Positions 1-5,960 of a DNA stretch of 7,156 nt are shown here, piece by piece. The stretch comes from Lachnospiraceae bacterium (GTDB lineage: Bacteria; Bacillota; Clostridia; Lachnospirales; Lachnospiraceae): NCBI GenBank assembly GCA_017613225.1, contig JAGAEH010000247.1, positions 1-7,156 on the forward strand, read 5' to 3'. Under the pieces are notes generated by a model. It saw only the letters and a list, made by a program, of their open reading frames with translations. It searched no databases and had not been told where the DNA came from. The position numbers and the translations under genes were made by a program. The stretch's first letter is position 1, and every line of letters starts with the position of its first letter.

Positions 1-2
1 AG

Positions 3-77
3 AAGCGAAAGGGTCCGGCGGATCCGATGACACCCGCGATCATGATCAAAACGATGATACCGTTCGGCGGAAGGTGA
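3..77 (+). CDS. C-terminal end of an unidentified upstream ORF (partial)
   Basis: One frame is open from the left edge to a TGA at 75-77 and ends in ...MIKTMIPFGGR. The stop lies 4 nt before the next ATG, which is the spacing expected of a translationally coupled upstream gene. The other + frames either stop early (TGA at 28-30) or give a low-complexity acidic/basic peptide that overlaps the next start. Only about 24 codons are visible and I do not recognise the protein. The assignment rests on spacing and frame openness alone. Confidence 0.35.
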   Translation, partial: KRKGPADPMTPAIMIKTMIPFGGR

Positions 78-81
78 GTAT

Positions 82-603
82 ATGAACAGAAAAGAACAGA
101 TCAAAAGTGCATACAAGCAGCTCGGCGGCAGCGCGAGCTTTTACGACGGAATGATGACCTATTCCACTCTTCCGGGCAAGGCGGTCTGCCGCCTGGTATG
201 GAATATGGACGGTAAGAAAAACCTGGAGTATCTCACGCGGGCACTCTCGGGCGTGCCGGAGGATTTTGCCGGGAAGCTGCTGGAGGTCCCGGTCGGGACG
301 GGTGTGCTGACCATGCCGGTCTACAAGGATCTGCCTGACGCGGATATCACCTGTCTGGACTATTCTATAGATATGATGGACGTGGCGAAGAAACGGGCTG
401 AGGCTGCCGCGATCAAAAACATTTCCTTCGTGCAGGGCGACGTCGGCGCGCTGCCTTTTGAAGACGAGAGCTTTGACATCGTTCTCTCTCTGAACGGTTT
501 CCACGCTTTTCCGGATAAGGAAGCGGCCTATCGTGAAACGTACCGCGTGCTGAAAAAGGCCGGGTGTCCTCGGTGGAAGGCATGGGCTGCTTTTGCTGCG
601 TGA
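82..603 (+). CDS. Class I SAM-dependent methyltransferase, C-terminally truncated (probably degenerate)
   Basis: The 173-residue product has the N-terminal half of a Rossmann-fold methyltransferase (methyltransferase 11/25 type). Motif I is LLEVPVGTG (about residues 67-74), where the usual EVGCGTG-type glycine/cysteine is replaced by P-V. The acidic ribose-binding residue is D93 in CLDYS. A GD pair (119-120) and FDIVLSLNGFHAF (131-143) form motifs II/III, followed by YRVLKK (154-159), which normally leads into a GG and several more strands. Here the ORF instead ends after an unrelated tail (GCPRWKAWAAFAA). Reading on in the frame that starts at 564 gives ...GMGCFCCVKKGEA and a TGA at 618-620, closer to what the family shows after YRVLKxGG and overlapping the next ATG. 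This suggests a frameshift near 560 plus loss of the remaining C-terminus. The start ATG follows GGAAGGTGAG (69-78). The substrate cannot be inferred, and catalytic activity is doubtful without the last strands. Confidence 0.8.
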   Translation: MNRKEQIKSAYKQLGGSASFYDGMMTYSTLPGKAVCRLVWNMDGKKNLEYLTRALSGVPEDFAGKLLEVPVGTGVLTMPVYKDLPDADITCLDYSIDMMDVAKKRAEAAAIKNISFVQGDVGALPFEDESFDIVLSLNGFHAFPDKEAAYRETYRVLKKAGCPRWKAWAAFAA

Positions 604-616
604 AGAAGGGGGAAGC
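604..616 (+). promoter_or_regulatory. Ribosome binding site deciding the start at 617
   Basis: A purine-rich AAGAAGGGGGAA run lies just before ATG 617. The reading frame could be extended upstream to a TTG at 593, but that codon lies inside the methyltransferase gene and has no Shine-Dalgarno sequence in front of it. ATG 617 is therefore preferred. Confidence 0.7.
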
Positions 617-2266
617 ATGAAAAATACAGCGGCCGACCCGGCAATCAAAGAGATCTTTGCCCGCTTCTTTGACGGGAACATCGTCTCTGCCGACATGATA
701 GACACGAGCAGGGGAGAGGCCGATTTCAGGAACACCTTCATCCTCACCACGGAGGAAGGGGAAAAGCATGTGCTGAAGATCGTGTGGAACGATTTCACCT
801 TCCCCGAGAAGATCCGCATGTGGCAGCGGACCATTGAAGAGTACCGCGGCCTGGGATACTACTGCCCCCGGATCATCAGCGATAAGAACGGAGAGTTTCC
901 GGAGCTTGAGTATCAGGGGCATCCCTGCGTCGTCTACGCGGAGGAGTATTCCAGGTACAAGTCCCTGGAGGACAGGACCGCGTCTGACAAAAACGGAGTG
1001 AGCAATTGGCCGTATGCCGCGGACATCTGGACCATGACCGCCAAAGTTGCCGCGAAAAAGTTCGATTACACGGACTTTCCCTCCGGTTACTGCCTGTTTG
1101 AGACTTTTTGCCCCAGCGATCCGGTGGACGAGGTCCTGGAAGTCGCCCTGGAGTGGAAAAAGACCGCGGATGCCCTGCCAAAGGAGTTTTCCGGCCAGGC
1201 CCGGAGGATATGGGATCTGTGGAGCGGCAACAGAAAGATGCTGGAAGAGCTCTATGCCAAGCTCCCGACCTCTGTCTTCCAGGCCGACCTCAATGCCAGC
1301 AACCTCCTGATCGATGAGGACGGCAGTTTTAAGGGCGTGTGCGACTTTAATCTCTGCGGAAAAGACGTCTTTTTGAACTACCTGATCCGCGAGAACCACG
1401 ATGATTTCGAAGAAGAGATCAAGATGATCCGTGAAGCGCTGCGGATCGCCGGCAGGCACTACGCTTTTTCCGAGGAGGAGAAACAGGCTGTGCTGCCTCT
1501 CTATCGGTGCCTGAAGCCCCTGTGGTACGGCAGGGTGGATGAACTGAAAAAGGCGGAGAACGACGGGGAAAAGATACAGCAATGCCTGGATCGGATCGAA
1601 TATTATCTGACCGCGGACATCGATTTTGTGAGTTACATGGACGGATCGGCGCCATCGGACCAGGAAGCGGATCGGAGGACGGAGGAGATCGCCTGCACAA
1701 AGGACTTTGTCGATTTCATAGAGAATACAGAGGAAAGCATGGACGTTAAGGAAATAAAAGGCCCCGCGGGAGCGGCCGACGAGGCCGCGGTGCGGGACAA
1801 ATATGAGAGGATCACCAGGCGGCTGATCGAGAAGAAACGCACCATCACCACGATGGAGAGCTGCACCTCCGGCCAGGTGGCCTCGCTGATCACGGACACG
1901 GAGGGCTCCTCCGCGATCATGAAAGGCGCCTTCGTCACCTATTCCAACGAGGCCAAGATCCGGATGGGCGTGCCTGCGGAAGTGATCGAAAAATACGGGG
2001 TCTACTCCGCAGAGACCGCCGCCGCCATGGCTGGAGCCTGCCGCCCGGTCTATGGCGCGGACATCGCCGTCGGGATCACCGGCAGTTTCGGCAACGTTGA
2101 TCCCAACAACAGCGACAGCATCCCCGGGGAAGTCTACTTTGCCCTTGCCGATAAAGACGGCACCAGGCGCTATCACTGCACCGTCCCTGCACAGCCGTCG
2201 CGCCTGGCGTACAAGCTCTACATGGCGGATGTTGTCGCGGACCGGCTGCTGAAGATCATCGGATGA
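617..2266 (+). CDS. Fusion: APH/choline-kinase-like phosphotransferase + CinA-C/PncC-type NMN deamidase
   Basis: The product has 549 residues and two domains. Residues 1 to about 345 resemble the aminoglycoside/choline kinase-like fold: a candidate ATP-binding lysine K54 (HVLKIVWN), a catalytic-loop-like FQADLNASNLLI (221-232: D224, N229; the usual HxD histidine is Q222) and a metal-binding-like D243 in VCDFNLCGKD. The substrate is unknown. An acidic linker (about 345-374) leads to residues 375-549, a full-length CinA C-terminal domain: ESCTSG (414-419), GSSAIMKGAFVTYSNEAK (430-447), YGVYSAETAAAMA (460-472), DIAVGITGS (482-490) and GEVYFAL (504-510). Stand-alone members of that family (PncC) convert nicotinamide mononucleotide to nicotinate mononucleotide in pyridine-nucleotide recycling. 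No signal peptide or membrane segment is visible, so a cytosolic location is expected. Met375 has its own Shine-Dalgarno-like sequence and lies in a repeat shared with the nucleotidase gene start, so the PncC part may also be made separately. The phosphotransferase call is fold-level; the PncC call is strong. Confidence 0.85.
   Translation: MKNTAADPAIKEIFARFFDGNIVSADMIDTSRGEADFRNTFILTTEEGEKHVLKIVWNDFTFPEKIRMWQRTIEEYRGLGYYCPRIISDKNGEFPELEYQGHPCVVYAEEYSRYKSLEDRTASDKNGVSNWPYAADIWTMTAKVAAKKFDYTDFPSGYCLFETFCPSDPVDEVLEVALEWKKTADALPKEFSGQARRIWDLWSGNRKMLEELYAKLPTSVFQADLNASNLLIDEDGSFKGVCDFNLCGKDVFLNYLIRENHDDFEEEIKMIREALRIAGRHYAFSEEEKQAVLPLYRCLKPLWYGRVDELKKAENDGEKIQQCLDRIEYYLTADIDFVSYMDGSAPSDQEADRRTEEIACTKDFVDFIENTEESMDVKEIKGPAGAADEAAVRDKYERITRRLIEKKRTITTMESCTSGQVASLITDTEGSSAIMKGAFVTYSNEAKIRMGVPAEVIEKYGVYSAETAAAMAGACRPVYGADIAVGITGSFGNVDPNNSDSIPGEVYFALADKDGTRRYHCTVPAQPSRLAYKLYMADVVADRLLKIIG
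1727..1780 (+). repeat. Gene-start direct repeat, copy A (inside the fusion ORF)
   Basis: This stretch matches 4368-4421 at 43 of 54 positions without gaps (hand count). Shared blocks are ACAGAGG, ATGGA and AAATAAAAGGC followed by CCGCGGG. It contains AGAGGAAAG, an ATG at 1739 and codons for MDVKEIKGPAG, and is in frame with both halves of the surrounding ORF. It sits exactly between the phosphotransferase and PncC domains. Confidence 0.75.
1729..1741 (+). promoter_or_regulatory. Possible internal ribosome binding site and start codon for the PncC domain
   Basis: AGAGGAAAGC precedes ATG 1739-1741 with a spacing of about 5 nt, comparable to the AGAGG before the nucleotidase ATG at 4380. Initiation here would give a 175-residue protein, about the size of stand-alone PncC. 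Whether it is used cannot be told from sequence. Confidence 0.45.
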
Positions 2267-2343
2267 TCATCACCGGCTAAAGCGGAGCACTATAAGACCG
2301 GCCGGAAAAAATAAAACTGCGGTGAAAAGGACTGTCTTAGACG

Positions 2344-2353
2344 AAAAGGAGGT
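2344..2353 (+). promoter_or_regulatory. Strong ribosome binding site for the secreted protein
   Basis: AAAAGGAGGT is nearly a full anti-16S complement, 8 nt before ATG 2362. A second ATG follows at 2365. The strength of the site suggests high translation. The 95-nt gap upstream of the gene (2267-2361) shows no convincing promoter or terminator. Confidence 0.75.
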
Positions 2354-2361
2354 CAAGGAAA

Positions 2362-4347
2362 ATGATGAGGAAGAGGCTCATTGCCCTGTTTTTGGCAGCG
2401 GCGATGCTCGTGGCGCTGACGCCGGATCTGGGGATACAGACGGCATACGCAGATGAAGAAGCTCCGGCAATCTCCATGGGCACGGATGTGCTGGCGGAAG
2501 GCTGCAATACGGAGGCTGCGAAAACCGTCATGTACATGGATACCGAGTGGCGCGTGATCGGCTATGATGGGAGCGGCGCCGCGGCAGCGGATGGCTGCCT
2601 GACACTTTTGGTCGACTATCCTTCCAGCACTTCAATGTTTGATAAACATGGAACCTCCTCCAATGTGTACGCAGACAGCGTGCTGAAGGAAAGTGTCGAC
2701 GAATTGGCAAAGAGTTTGACGGACGGGGAAAGGGCCGCCGTTATAAAACGCACGCTGGAAGCCCGATCCGATTATGCCGGAGCAGAGACGGACTGGGTCA
2801 GGGATGTGGAAGTGCAGGACGCCATCCTGTGGCCTCTCTCTACGAAGGAAGTGCTTGCACTGGACTCTTCAATCAGGAACGTCGATCCGGAGCATACGAC
2901 TTGGAGACTCTGTTACTGGTGGCTCCGGTCACCGGGTCAGAGGGATGACACTGCAGCCATGGTCTATGGATATGACCAAGTTGGCGTCGAGGGAGTGACC
3001 GTCGTGGCGGATTACGGCGTGCGTCCGGCTGTCTATCTGGATAAGGAGGCTGTACTCTTTACCTCCGCCGCGGCCGGAGGCAAGGCCTCCGGGGCTGTTG
3101 GTGAAAATGCTCTGACAGAAGTCGGCGCCGGTACGGACGAGGTATGGAAGTTGACCCTCCGGGATAGTGCGCGGAGCGGGTTCACGGCAGACCCTGCCAG
3201 GACCTGTGACGGGGAAGTCCTGAACATCAATTACAGCGGCGCCCCCACCGGCGCGAATGAGTATATCTCTGCCATCGTCACGGATGAATGGGGCGAGATC
3301 CGTTATTATGGCAATCTTAAAAACTGCGCGGAGAGCAGTGATGCCTCCGGCACGGTCAGGGTCAATATCGACGGTAAGTTACAGCCCTCTGACAAACTGT
3401 ATGTCTTTTGCGAGCAGTTGAACGGGGCCAGCAAAACAGACTATGCGTCTGAATTAATAGAGGTCGCGATTCCGGCGGTCTCTGAGCACGAATGGGTGCA
3501 GATGATCAAGAAAGCCTCGCCTACGGAGGACGGCTGGGTCTATCGGCAGTGCAGTGTGTGCGGCAGCAAAGAGCTGATCGCACCGATCTCCATCGTGAGC
3601 AGGATCGGGCTTTCCGGGACCTCTTTCACTTATACAGGCAAGCAGATCAAGCCGAAGGTGACGGTGGCCAATGCCAGTGAGGAATTATCCGCCGAGAACT
3701 ATACCGTCACCTATTCCAATAATACCAATAAGGGGACGGCCACCGTCAAAGTCACGCTGAAGGGCGACTACTACGAAGGCAGCAAGACGCTTTCTTTCAC
3801 GATCAAGGCCAAAAAGATCACGCCTGCGCTGACGCTGAAGACCACGTCCTACACCTATGACGGGACGGTGAAGACGCCCGGCGTGACCGTAAAGGACGGT
3901 ACTACCGTGCTCAAGAAGGATACGGATTACACGGTCAGCTACGCGAAAGGCCGCAAGAACGTTGGGGAATACAAGGTGACGGTCACCCTGAAGGGCAATT
4001 ATTCCGGCACCGCGTCCAAGACCTTCACCATCAAAAAGGCGGCCAATCCGCTGAAGATCAAGGCCAGGACGGCCACGGTCAAATACAGCGAGCTCAGGAA
4101 AAAGAGCCAGACGCTGGCGGTGAGCAAGGTGATCAGCTTTACGGCAAAGGGCCAGGGGACCATGAGCTACGCCAAGGTCTCCGGAAACAAGAAGATCACT
4201 GTCAACGGGACGACCGGAAAAGTGACCGTGCAGAAGGGCTTAAAGAAGGGCACCTATTCTGTCATGGTCAAAGTCAAAGCGGCCGGCAACAGCAATTATA
4301 AAGCGTCCATTTGGAAGGTCGTGACCTTTAAGATCGTCGTGAAGTAA
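2362..4347 (+). CDS. Secreted multidomain protein: DUF6273-like domain, CxxC module, Ig/MBG-type repeats
   Basis: The 661-residue product has a clear signal peptide: MRKR, a hydrophobic core, and likely cleavage after AYA at residue 30. Residues about 55-228 resemble DUF6273-type domains of clostridial exported proteins, with the hallmarks EWRVIGYDG (62-70), WWLRSPG (186-192) and YGVRPAVYLD (218-227). Residues about 260-370 form a beta-rich module (VWKLTLRDSARSGF...YASELIEVAI). Residues about 375-408 form a short HEW...CSVCG module with a CxxC pair (397, 400). Two Ig/MBG-like repeats follow (about 415-486 and 488-560, sharing YTV-S/T-Y and VKVTLKGDY/VTVTLKGNY), then a third beta-rich, lysine-rich domain to the end. 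There is no LPXTG or C-terminal membrane anchor, so the protein is released or held by the basic C-terminus, perhaps through anionic wall polymers (inference). An adhesion or envelope role is plausible, but no enzyme motif is visible. Confidence 0.85.
   Translation: MMRKRLIALFLAAAMLVALTPDLGIQTAYADEEAPAISMGTDVLAEGCNTEAAKTVMYMDTEWRVIGYDGSGAAAADGCLTLLVDYPSSTSMFDKHGTSSNVYADSVLKESVDELAKSLTDGERAAVIKRTLEARSDYAGAETDWVRDVEVQDAILWPLSTKEVLALDSSIRNVDPEHTTWRLCYWWLRSPGQRDDTAAMVYGYDQVGVEGVTVVADYGVRPAVYLDKEAVLFTSAAAGGKASGAVGENALTEVGAGTDEVWKLTLRDSARSGFTADPARTCDGEVLNINYSGAPTGANEYISAIVTDEWGEIRYYGNLKNCAESSDASGTVRVNIDGKLQPSDKLYVFCEQLNGASKTDYASELIEVAIPAVSEHEWVQMIKKASPTEDGWVYRQCSVCGSKELIAPISIVSRIGLSGTSFTYTGKQIKPKVTVANASEELSAENYTVTYSNNTNKGTATVKVTLKGDYYEGSKTLSFTIKAKKITPALTLKTTSYTYDGTVKTPGVTVKDGTTVLKKDTDYTVSYAKGRKNVGEYKVTVTLKGNYSGTASKTFTIKKAANPLKIKARTATVKYSELRKKSQTLAVSKVISFTAKGQGTMSYAKVSGNKKITVNGTTGKVTVQKGLKKGTYSVMVKVKAAGNSNYKASIWKVVTFKIVVK
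3604..4041 (+). repeat. Two tandem Ig/MBG-like protein repeats
   Basis: These encode residues about 415-560 of the secreted protein as two units of about 72 residues. Each runs SFTYTG/SYTYDG, then PKVTV/PGVTV, then YTVTYSNN/YTVSYAKG, then VTLKGDY/VTLKGNY, then SFTIKAKK/TFTIKKA. Similarity is clear in protein but diverged in DNA, so this is an old duplication and not a recent unstable repeat. Confidence 0.8.
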
Positions 4348-4367
4348 CGGCAGGCCTTTCGGAAAGC

Positions 4368-4421
4368 ACAGAGGCAAACATGGATGTCAGGAAAATAAAA
4401 GGCGCCGCGGGGACCGCGGAC
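4368..4421 (+). repeat. Gene-start direct repeat, copy B (start of the nucleotidase gene)
   Basis: This is the partner of 1727-1780, in direct orientation 2641 bp downstream. It comprises AGAGG, the ATG at 4380 and codons for MDVRKIKGAAG. The mismatches are spread through the element and several are synonymous or conservative (GAC/GTT versus GAT/GTC). Confidence 0.75.
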
Positions 4422-5171
4422 CGGCTGCCTGAACTGACCGGGAAAAGCAGAATAAGCGTCCTGCTGTGGGACGTGGACGGAACGCTGCTGGACTTTAAGG
4501 CGGCAGAGCTCAGCGCGCTGATGAGCCTGTTCGAAGAGTTTTCGCTGGGCGCCTGCACCGAGGAGATGGTCCGCAGATACTCGCAGATCAACGACGGCTA
4601 CTGGCAGCGGCTGGAGCGGAACGAGATCACCAAACCCCAGGTGCTGCTGGGCCGCTTTGAGGAGTTCTTTCGTGAGATCGGGGTGCCGGGGGAGCTTGCG
4701 CCGGAATTTAATCAGAGGTATCAGCTCCGCCTGGGAGACACCATCGTCTTTAGGGATGACAGCTACGAGCTTGTCAAGAGCCTGCGCGGCAAAGTGCGTC
4801 AGTACGTGGTCTCCAACGGGACCGTTGCCGCCCAGAGCAAAAAACTCCGGCTATCGGGCTTCGGGGAGCTGATGGACGGCGTGTTTTTATCGGAAGAGAT
4901 CGGCGCTGAGAAGCCGAACAAGGCCTTCTTTGACGCTGTTTTTGAGGCGATCCGGCCGGCGAGCCCTTCGGAAGTGATGATCGTCGGGGACTCGCTGACA
5001 AGCGACATGAAGGGCGGCATCGATGCCGGGATCATCACCTGCTGGTACGATCCCGATCGGAAACCGGTCCCGCCGGAGTACGCTATCGACCATGTGATCT
5101 TTGATCTGCATGAAGTCGTTTCCATCATAGAGGGCATTCTGCGAAAGGATATAGTATGGCGAAAAAAGTGA
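4380..5171 (+). CDS. yjjG: HAD-superfamily 5'-nucleotidase, YjjG/YfnB family
   Basis: The 263-residue product has all four HAD motifs. DVDGTLLDF (31-39) carries nucleophile D31 and acid/base D33, VSNGT (144-148) carries S145, K178 lies in EKPNKAFFD, and GDSLTSDMKGGIDAG (203-217) carries D204 and D209. The cap-region ITKPQVLLGRFEEFF (83-97) and the TCWYD ending after motif IV match YjjG-type noncanonical pyrimidine nucleotidases, which hydrolyse nucleoside monophosphates in the cytosol, including damaged or analogue nucleotides. Family members normally start a few residues before the DxD motif. This one has an N-terminal extension of about 25 residues, encoded largely by the repeat shared with the PncC junction, and no other ATG/GTG start lies close to DVDG. 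It starts 32 nt after the secreted-protein stop and overlaps the next gene by 16 nt, suggesting coupled translation. The family call is strong; the substrate is inferred. Confidence 0.88.
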   Translation: MDVRKIKGAAGTADRLPELTGKSRISVLLWDVDGTLLDFKAAELSALMSLFEEFSLGACTEEMVRRYSQINDGYWQRLERNEITKPQVLLGRFEEFFREIGVPGELAPEFNQRYQLRLGDTIVFRDDSYELVKSLRGKVRQYVVSNGTVAAQSKKLRLSGFGELMDGVFLSEEIGAEKPNKAFFDAVFEAIRPASPSEVMIVGDSLTSDMKGGIDAGIITCWYDPDRKPVPPEYAIDHVIFDLHEVVSIIEGILRKDIVWRKK

Positions 5172-5695
5172 TCCACATCTTCGGCTCAGCCGGAGCCGGC
5201 ACCTCCACTTTGGGGAGAGCTCTCAGCAATAAGCTGAGGTATTTCTTCATGGACACGGACGCCTATTACTGGGCGCCGGTGGACCCGCCGTTTTCGGTGA
5301 AGAGAGAGCCCGCGAAAAGGGTGGAATTGATGCAGAAGGACATCGACGGCCACGATAACGTGGTGATATCCGGCGCGCTTTCGGGCTGGGGCGACGTGCT
5401 GATTCCCGAATTCACTCTGGCGGTCCGCGTGGAGACGGAGACGTCCATCCGCATCGAAAGACTCAGGAAAAGGGAACGGGACCAATTCGGTTCCCGGATC
5501 GACCCGGGCGGCGACATGCAGAAGATCTATGAGGACTTCATCGAATGGGCCGCCAGATATGACGAAGGCGGGCTGGAGATCCGCAGCAAGGCCAGGCATG
5601 ACGAGTGGCAGAAAAAGCTGCAGTGCCCCGTGGTTTTGCTGGACGGAAGCCTGCCGGTGGAGACGAATCTGGAGATCTTAAAAGAGTACCTGTGA
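5156..5695 (+). CDS. Small P-loop NTPase, adenylate-kinase-like, with lysine-less Walker A
   Basis: The 179-residue product opens with a beta strand and phosphate-binding loop VIHIFGSAGAGTSTLGRAL (5-23). The Walker A position normally held by lysine (GxxxxGK[S/T]) is T16, giving GSAGAGTST. Other features are MDTDAYYW (32-39), a VVISGALSGWGD strand/turn (69-80), an IRIERLRKRE lid-like helix (97-106), and EWAARYD with GGLEIRSKARHDEW (132-151). This organisation is typical of small proteins annotated as AAA-family ATPase or adenylate-kinase-like in Firmicutes, whose physiological substrate is unknown to me. No membrane segment is visible. AAGGAT (5145-5150) lies 5 nt before the ATG, inside the nucleotidase gene, so the two proteins are probably co-produced. 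A nucleotide or small-molecule kinase role working with the nucleotidase is inference only. Confidence 0.78.
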   Translation: MAKKVIHIFGSAGAGTSTLGRALSNKLRYFFMDTDAYYWAPVDPPFSVKREPAKRVELMQKDIDGHDNVVISGALSGWGDVLIPEFTLAVRVETETSIRIERLRKRERDQFGSRIDPGGDMQKIYEDFIEWAARYDEGGLEIRSKARHDEWQKKLQCPVVLLDGSLPVETNLEILKEYL

Positions 5696-5731
5696 CTGCC
5701 GGAGGCGGCACATTGACGCGGTGAAAAAGCA

Positions 5732-5760
5732 TTGACAGGACCCGCGCCGGAGGATATATT
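5732..5760 (+). promoter_or_regulatory. Near-consensus sigma-70/sigma-A promoter
   Basis: TTGACA (5732-5737) is a perfect -35 box. It is followed after exactly 17 bp by TATATT (5755-5760), five of six matches to the -10 consensus, and an AT-rich stretch. Transcription should begin near 5767 and read toward the hydrolase. This is the only convincing promoter I see in the window. Confidence 0.75.
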
Positions 5761-5806
5761 TAATTTACAAACAGCTTATGAAAACAGGCTGAAAGGAGAC
5801 AGACCA

Positions 5807-5833
5807 GTGAATAGACCGGAGGTTGCCAGATAA
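5807..5833 (+). CDS. Putative 8-codon leader peptide
   Basis: GTG 5807 is preceded by AAAGGAG (5792-5798) at 8-nt spacing, and the frame reads MNRPEVAR and stops at TAA 5831-5833. Leader peptides of this size control downstream hairpins in many attenuated genes. Only the site, spacing and position between promoter and hairpins support it, so it may be fortuitous. Confidence 0.35.
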   Translation: MNRPEVAR

Positions 5834-5857
5834 CTAAATAGAAGGTGCAGAAGGATG

Positions 5858-5875
5858 AGGAGGGTCCGCCCTCCT
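5858..5875 (+). other. Perfect 7-bp GC-rich hairpin in leader
   Basis: AGGAGGG pairs with CCCTCCT across a TCCG loop. The 5' arm is itself Shine-Dalgarno-like, so the hairpin could hide a ribosome binding site. It is followed by GGTTT and not by a clean T-run, so it is not a classical terminator. Confidence 0.6.
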
Positions 5876-5915
5876 GGTTTGACGCACCGTTTTTACAGTA
5901 ACTTTCGGAAAGTGG

Positions 5916-5960
5916 ATACCGCGGGATGCAGCCACAGAAGGGAGCTGCGGCCTGCGGTAT
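5916..5960 (+). other. Long stem-loop in leader, possible attenuator
   Basis: The arms 5916-5932 (ATACCGCGGGATGCAGC) and 5944-5960 (GCTGCGGCCTGCGGTAT) pair at 16 of 17 positions, counting two G-U wobbles, with one A/G mismatch and an 11-nt loop. TATTATTATGCCTGTTTT follows, which is T-rich but interrupted. It could act as a weak terminator/attenuator or a protein- or ribosome-responsive structure. Confidence 0.6.

Noticed and set aside
46..834. Antisense frame over the methyltransferase start
   Set aside because: It overlaps clear SAM-binding motifs on the + strand and has no recognisable domain.
413..2176. Antisense open frame of 587 codons over the methyltransferase and fusion gene
   Set aside because: It is the codon-bias shadow of a well-supported + strand gene, and its translation is low-complexity Gly/Val/Arg/His-rich with no family resemblance.
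2267..2361. Possible promoter (TATAAG at 2291) or terminator (CCGGC/GCCGG pairing) before the secreted protein
   Set aside because: There is no acceptable -35 at 16-18 bp, and the pairing is 5 bp with a long loop and no T-run.
4356..4366. CTTTCGGAAAG palindrome, identical to 5902-5912
   Set aside because: An 11-nt match is expected by chance several times in 7 kb, and one copy lies in an ordinary intergenic gap.
5697..5710. Hairpin TGCCG-GAGG-CGGCA just after the P-loop gene stop
   Set aside because: The stem is only 5 bp and no T-run follows, so it does not qualify as an intrinsic terminator.
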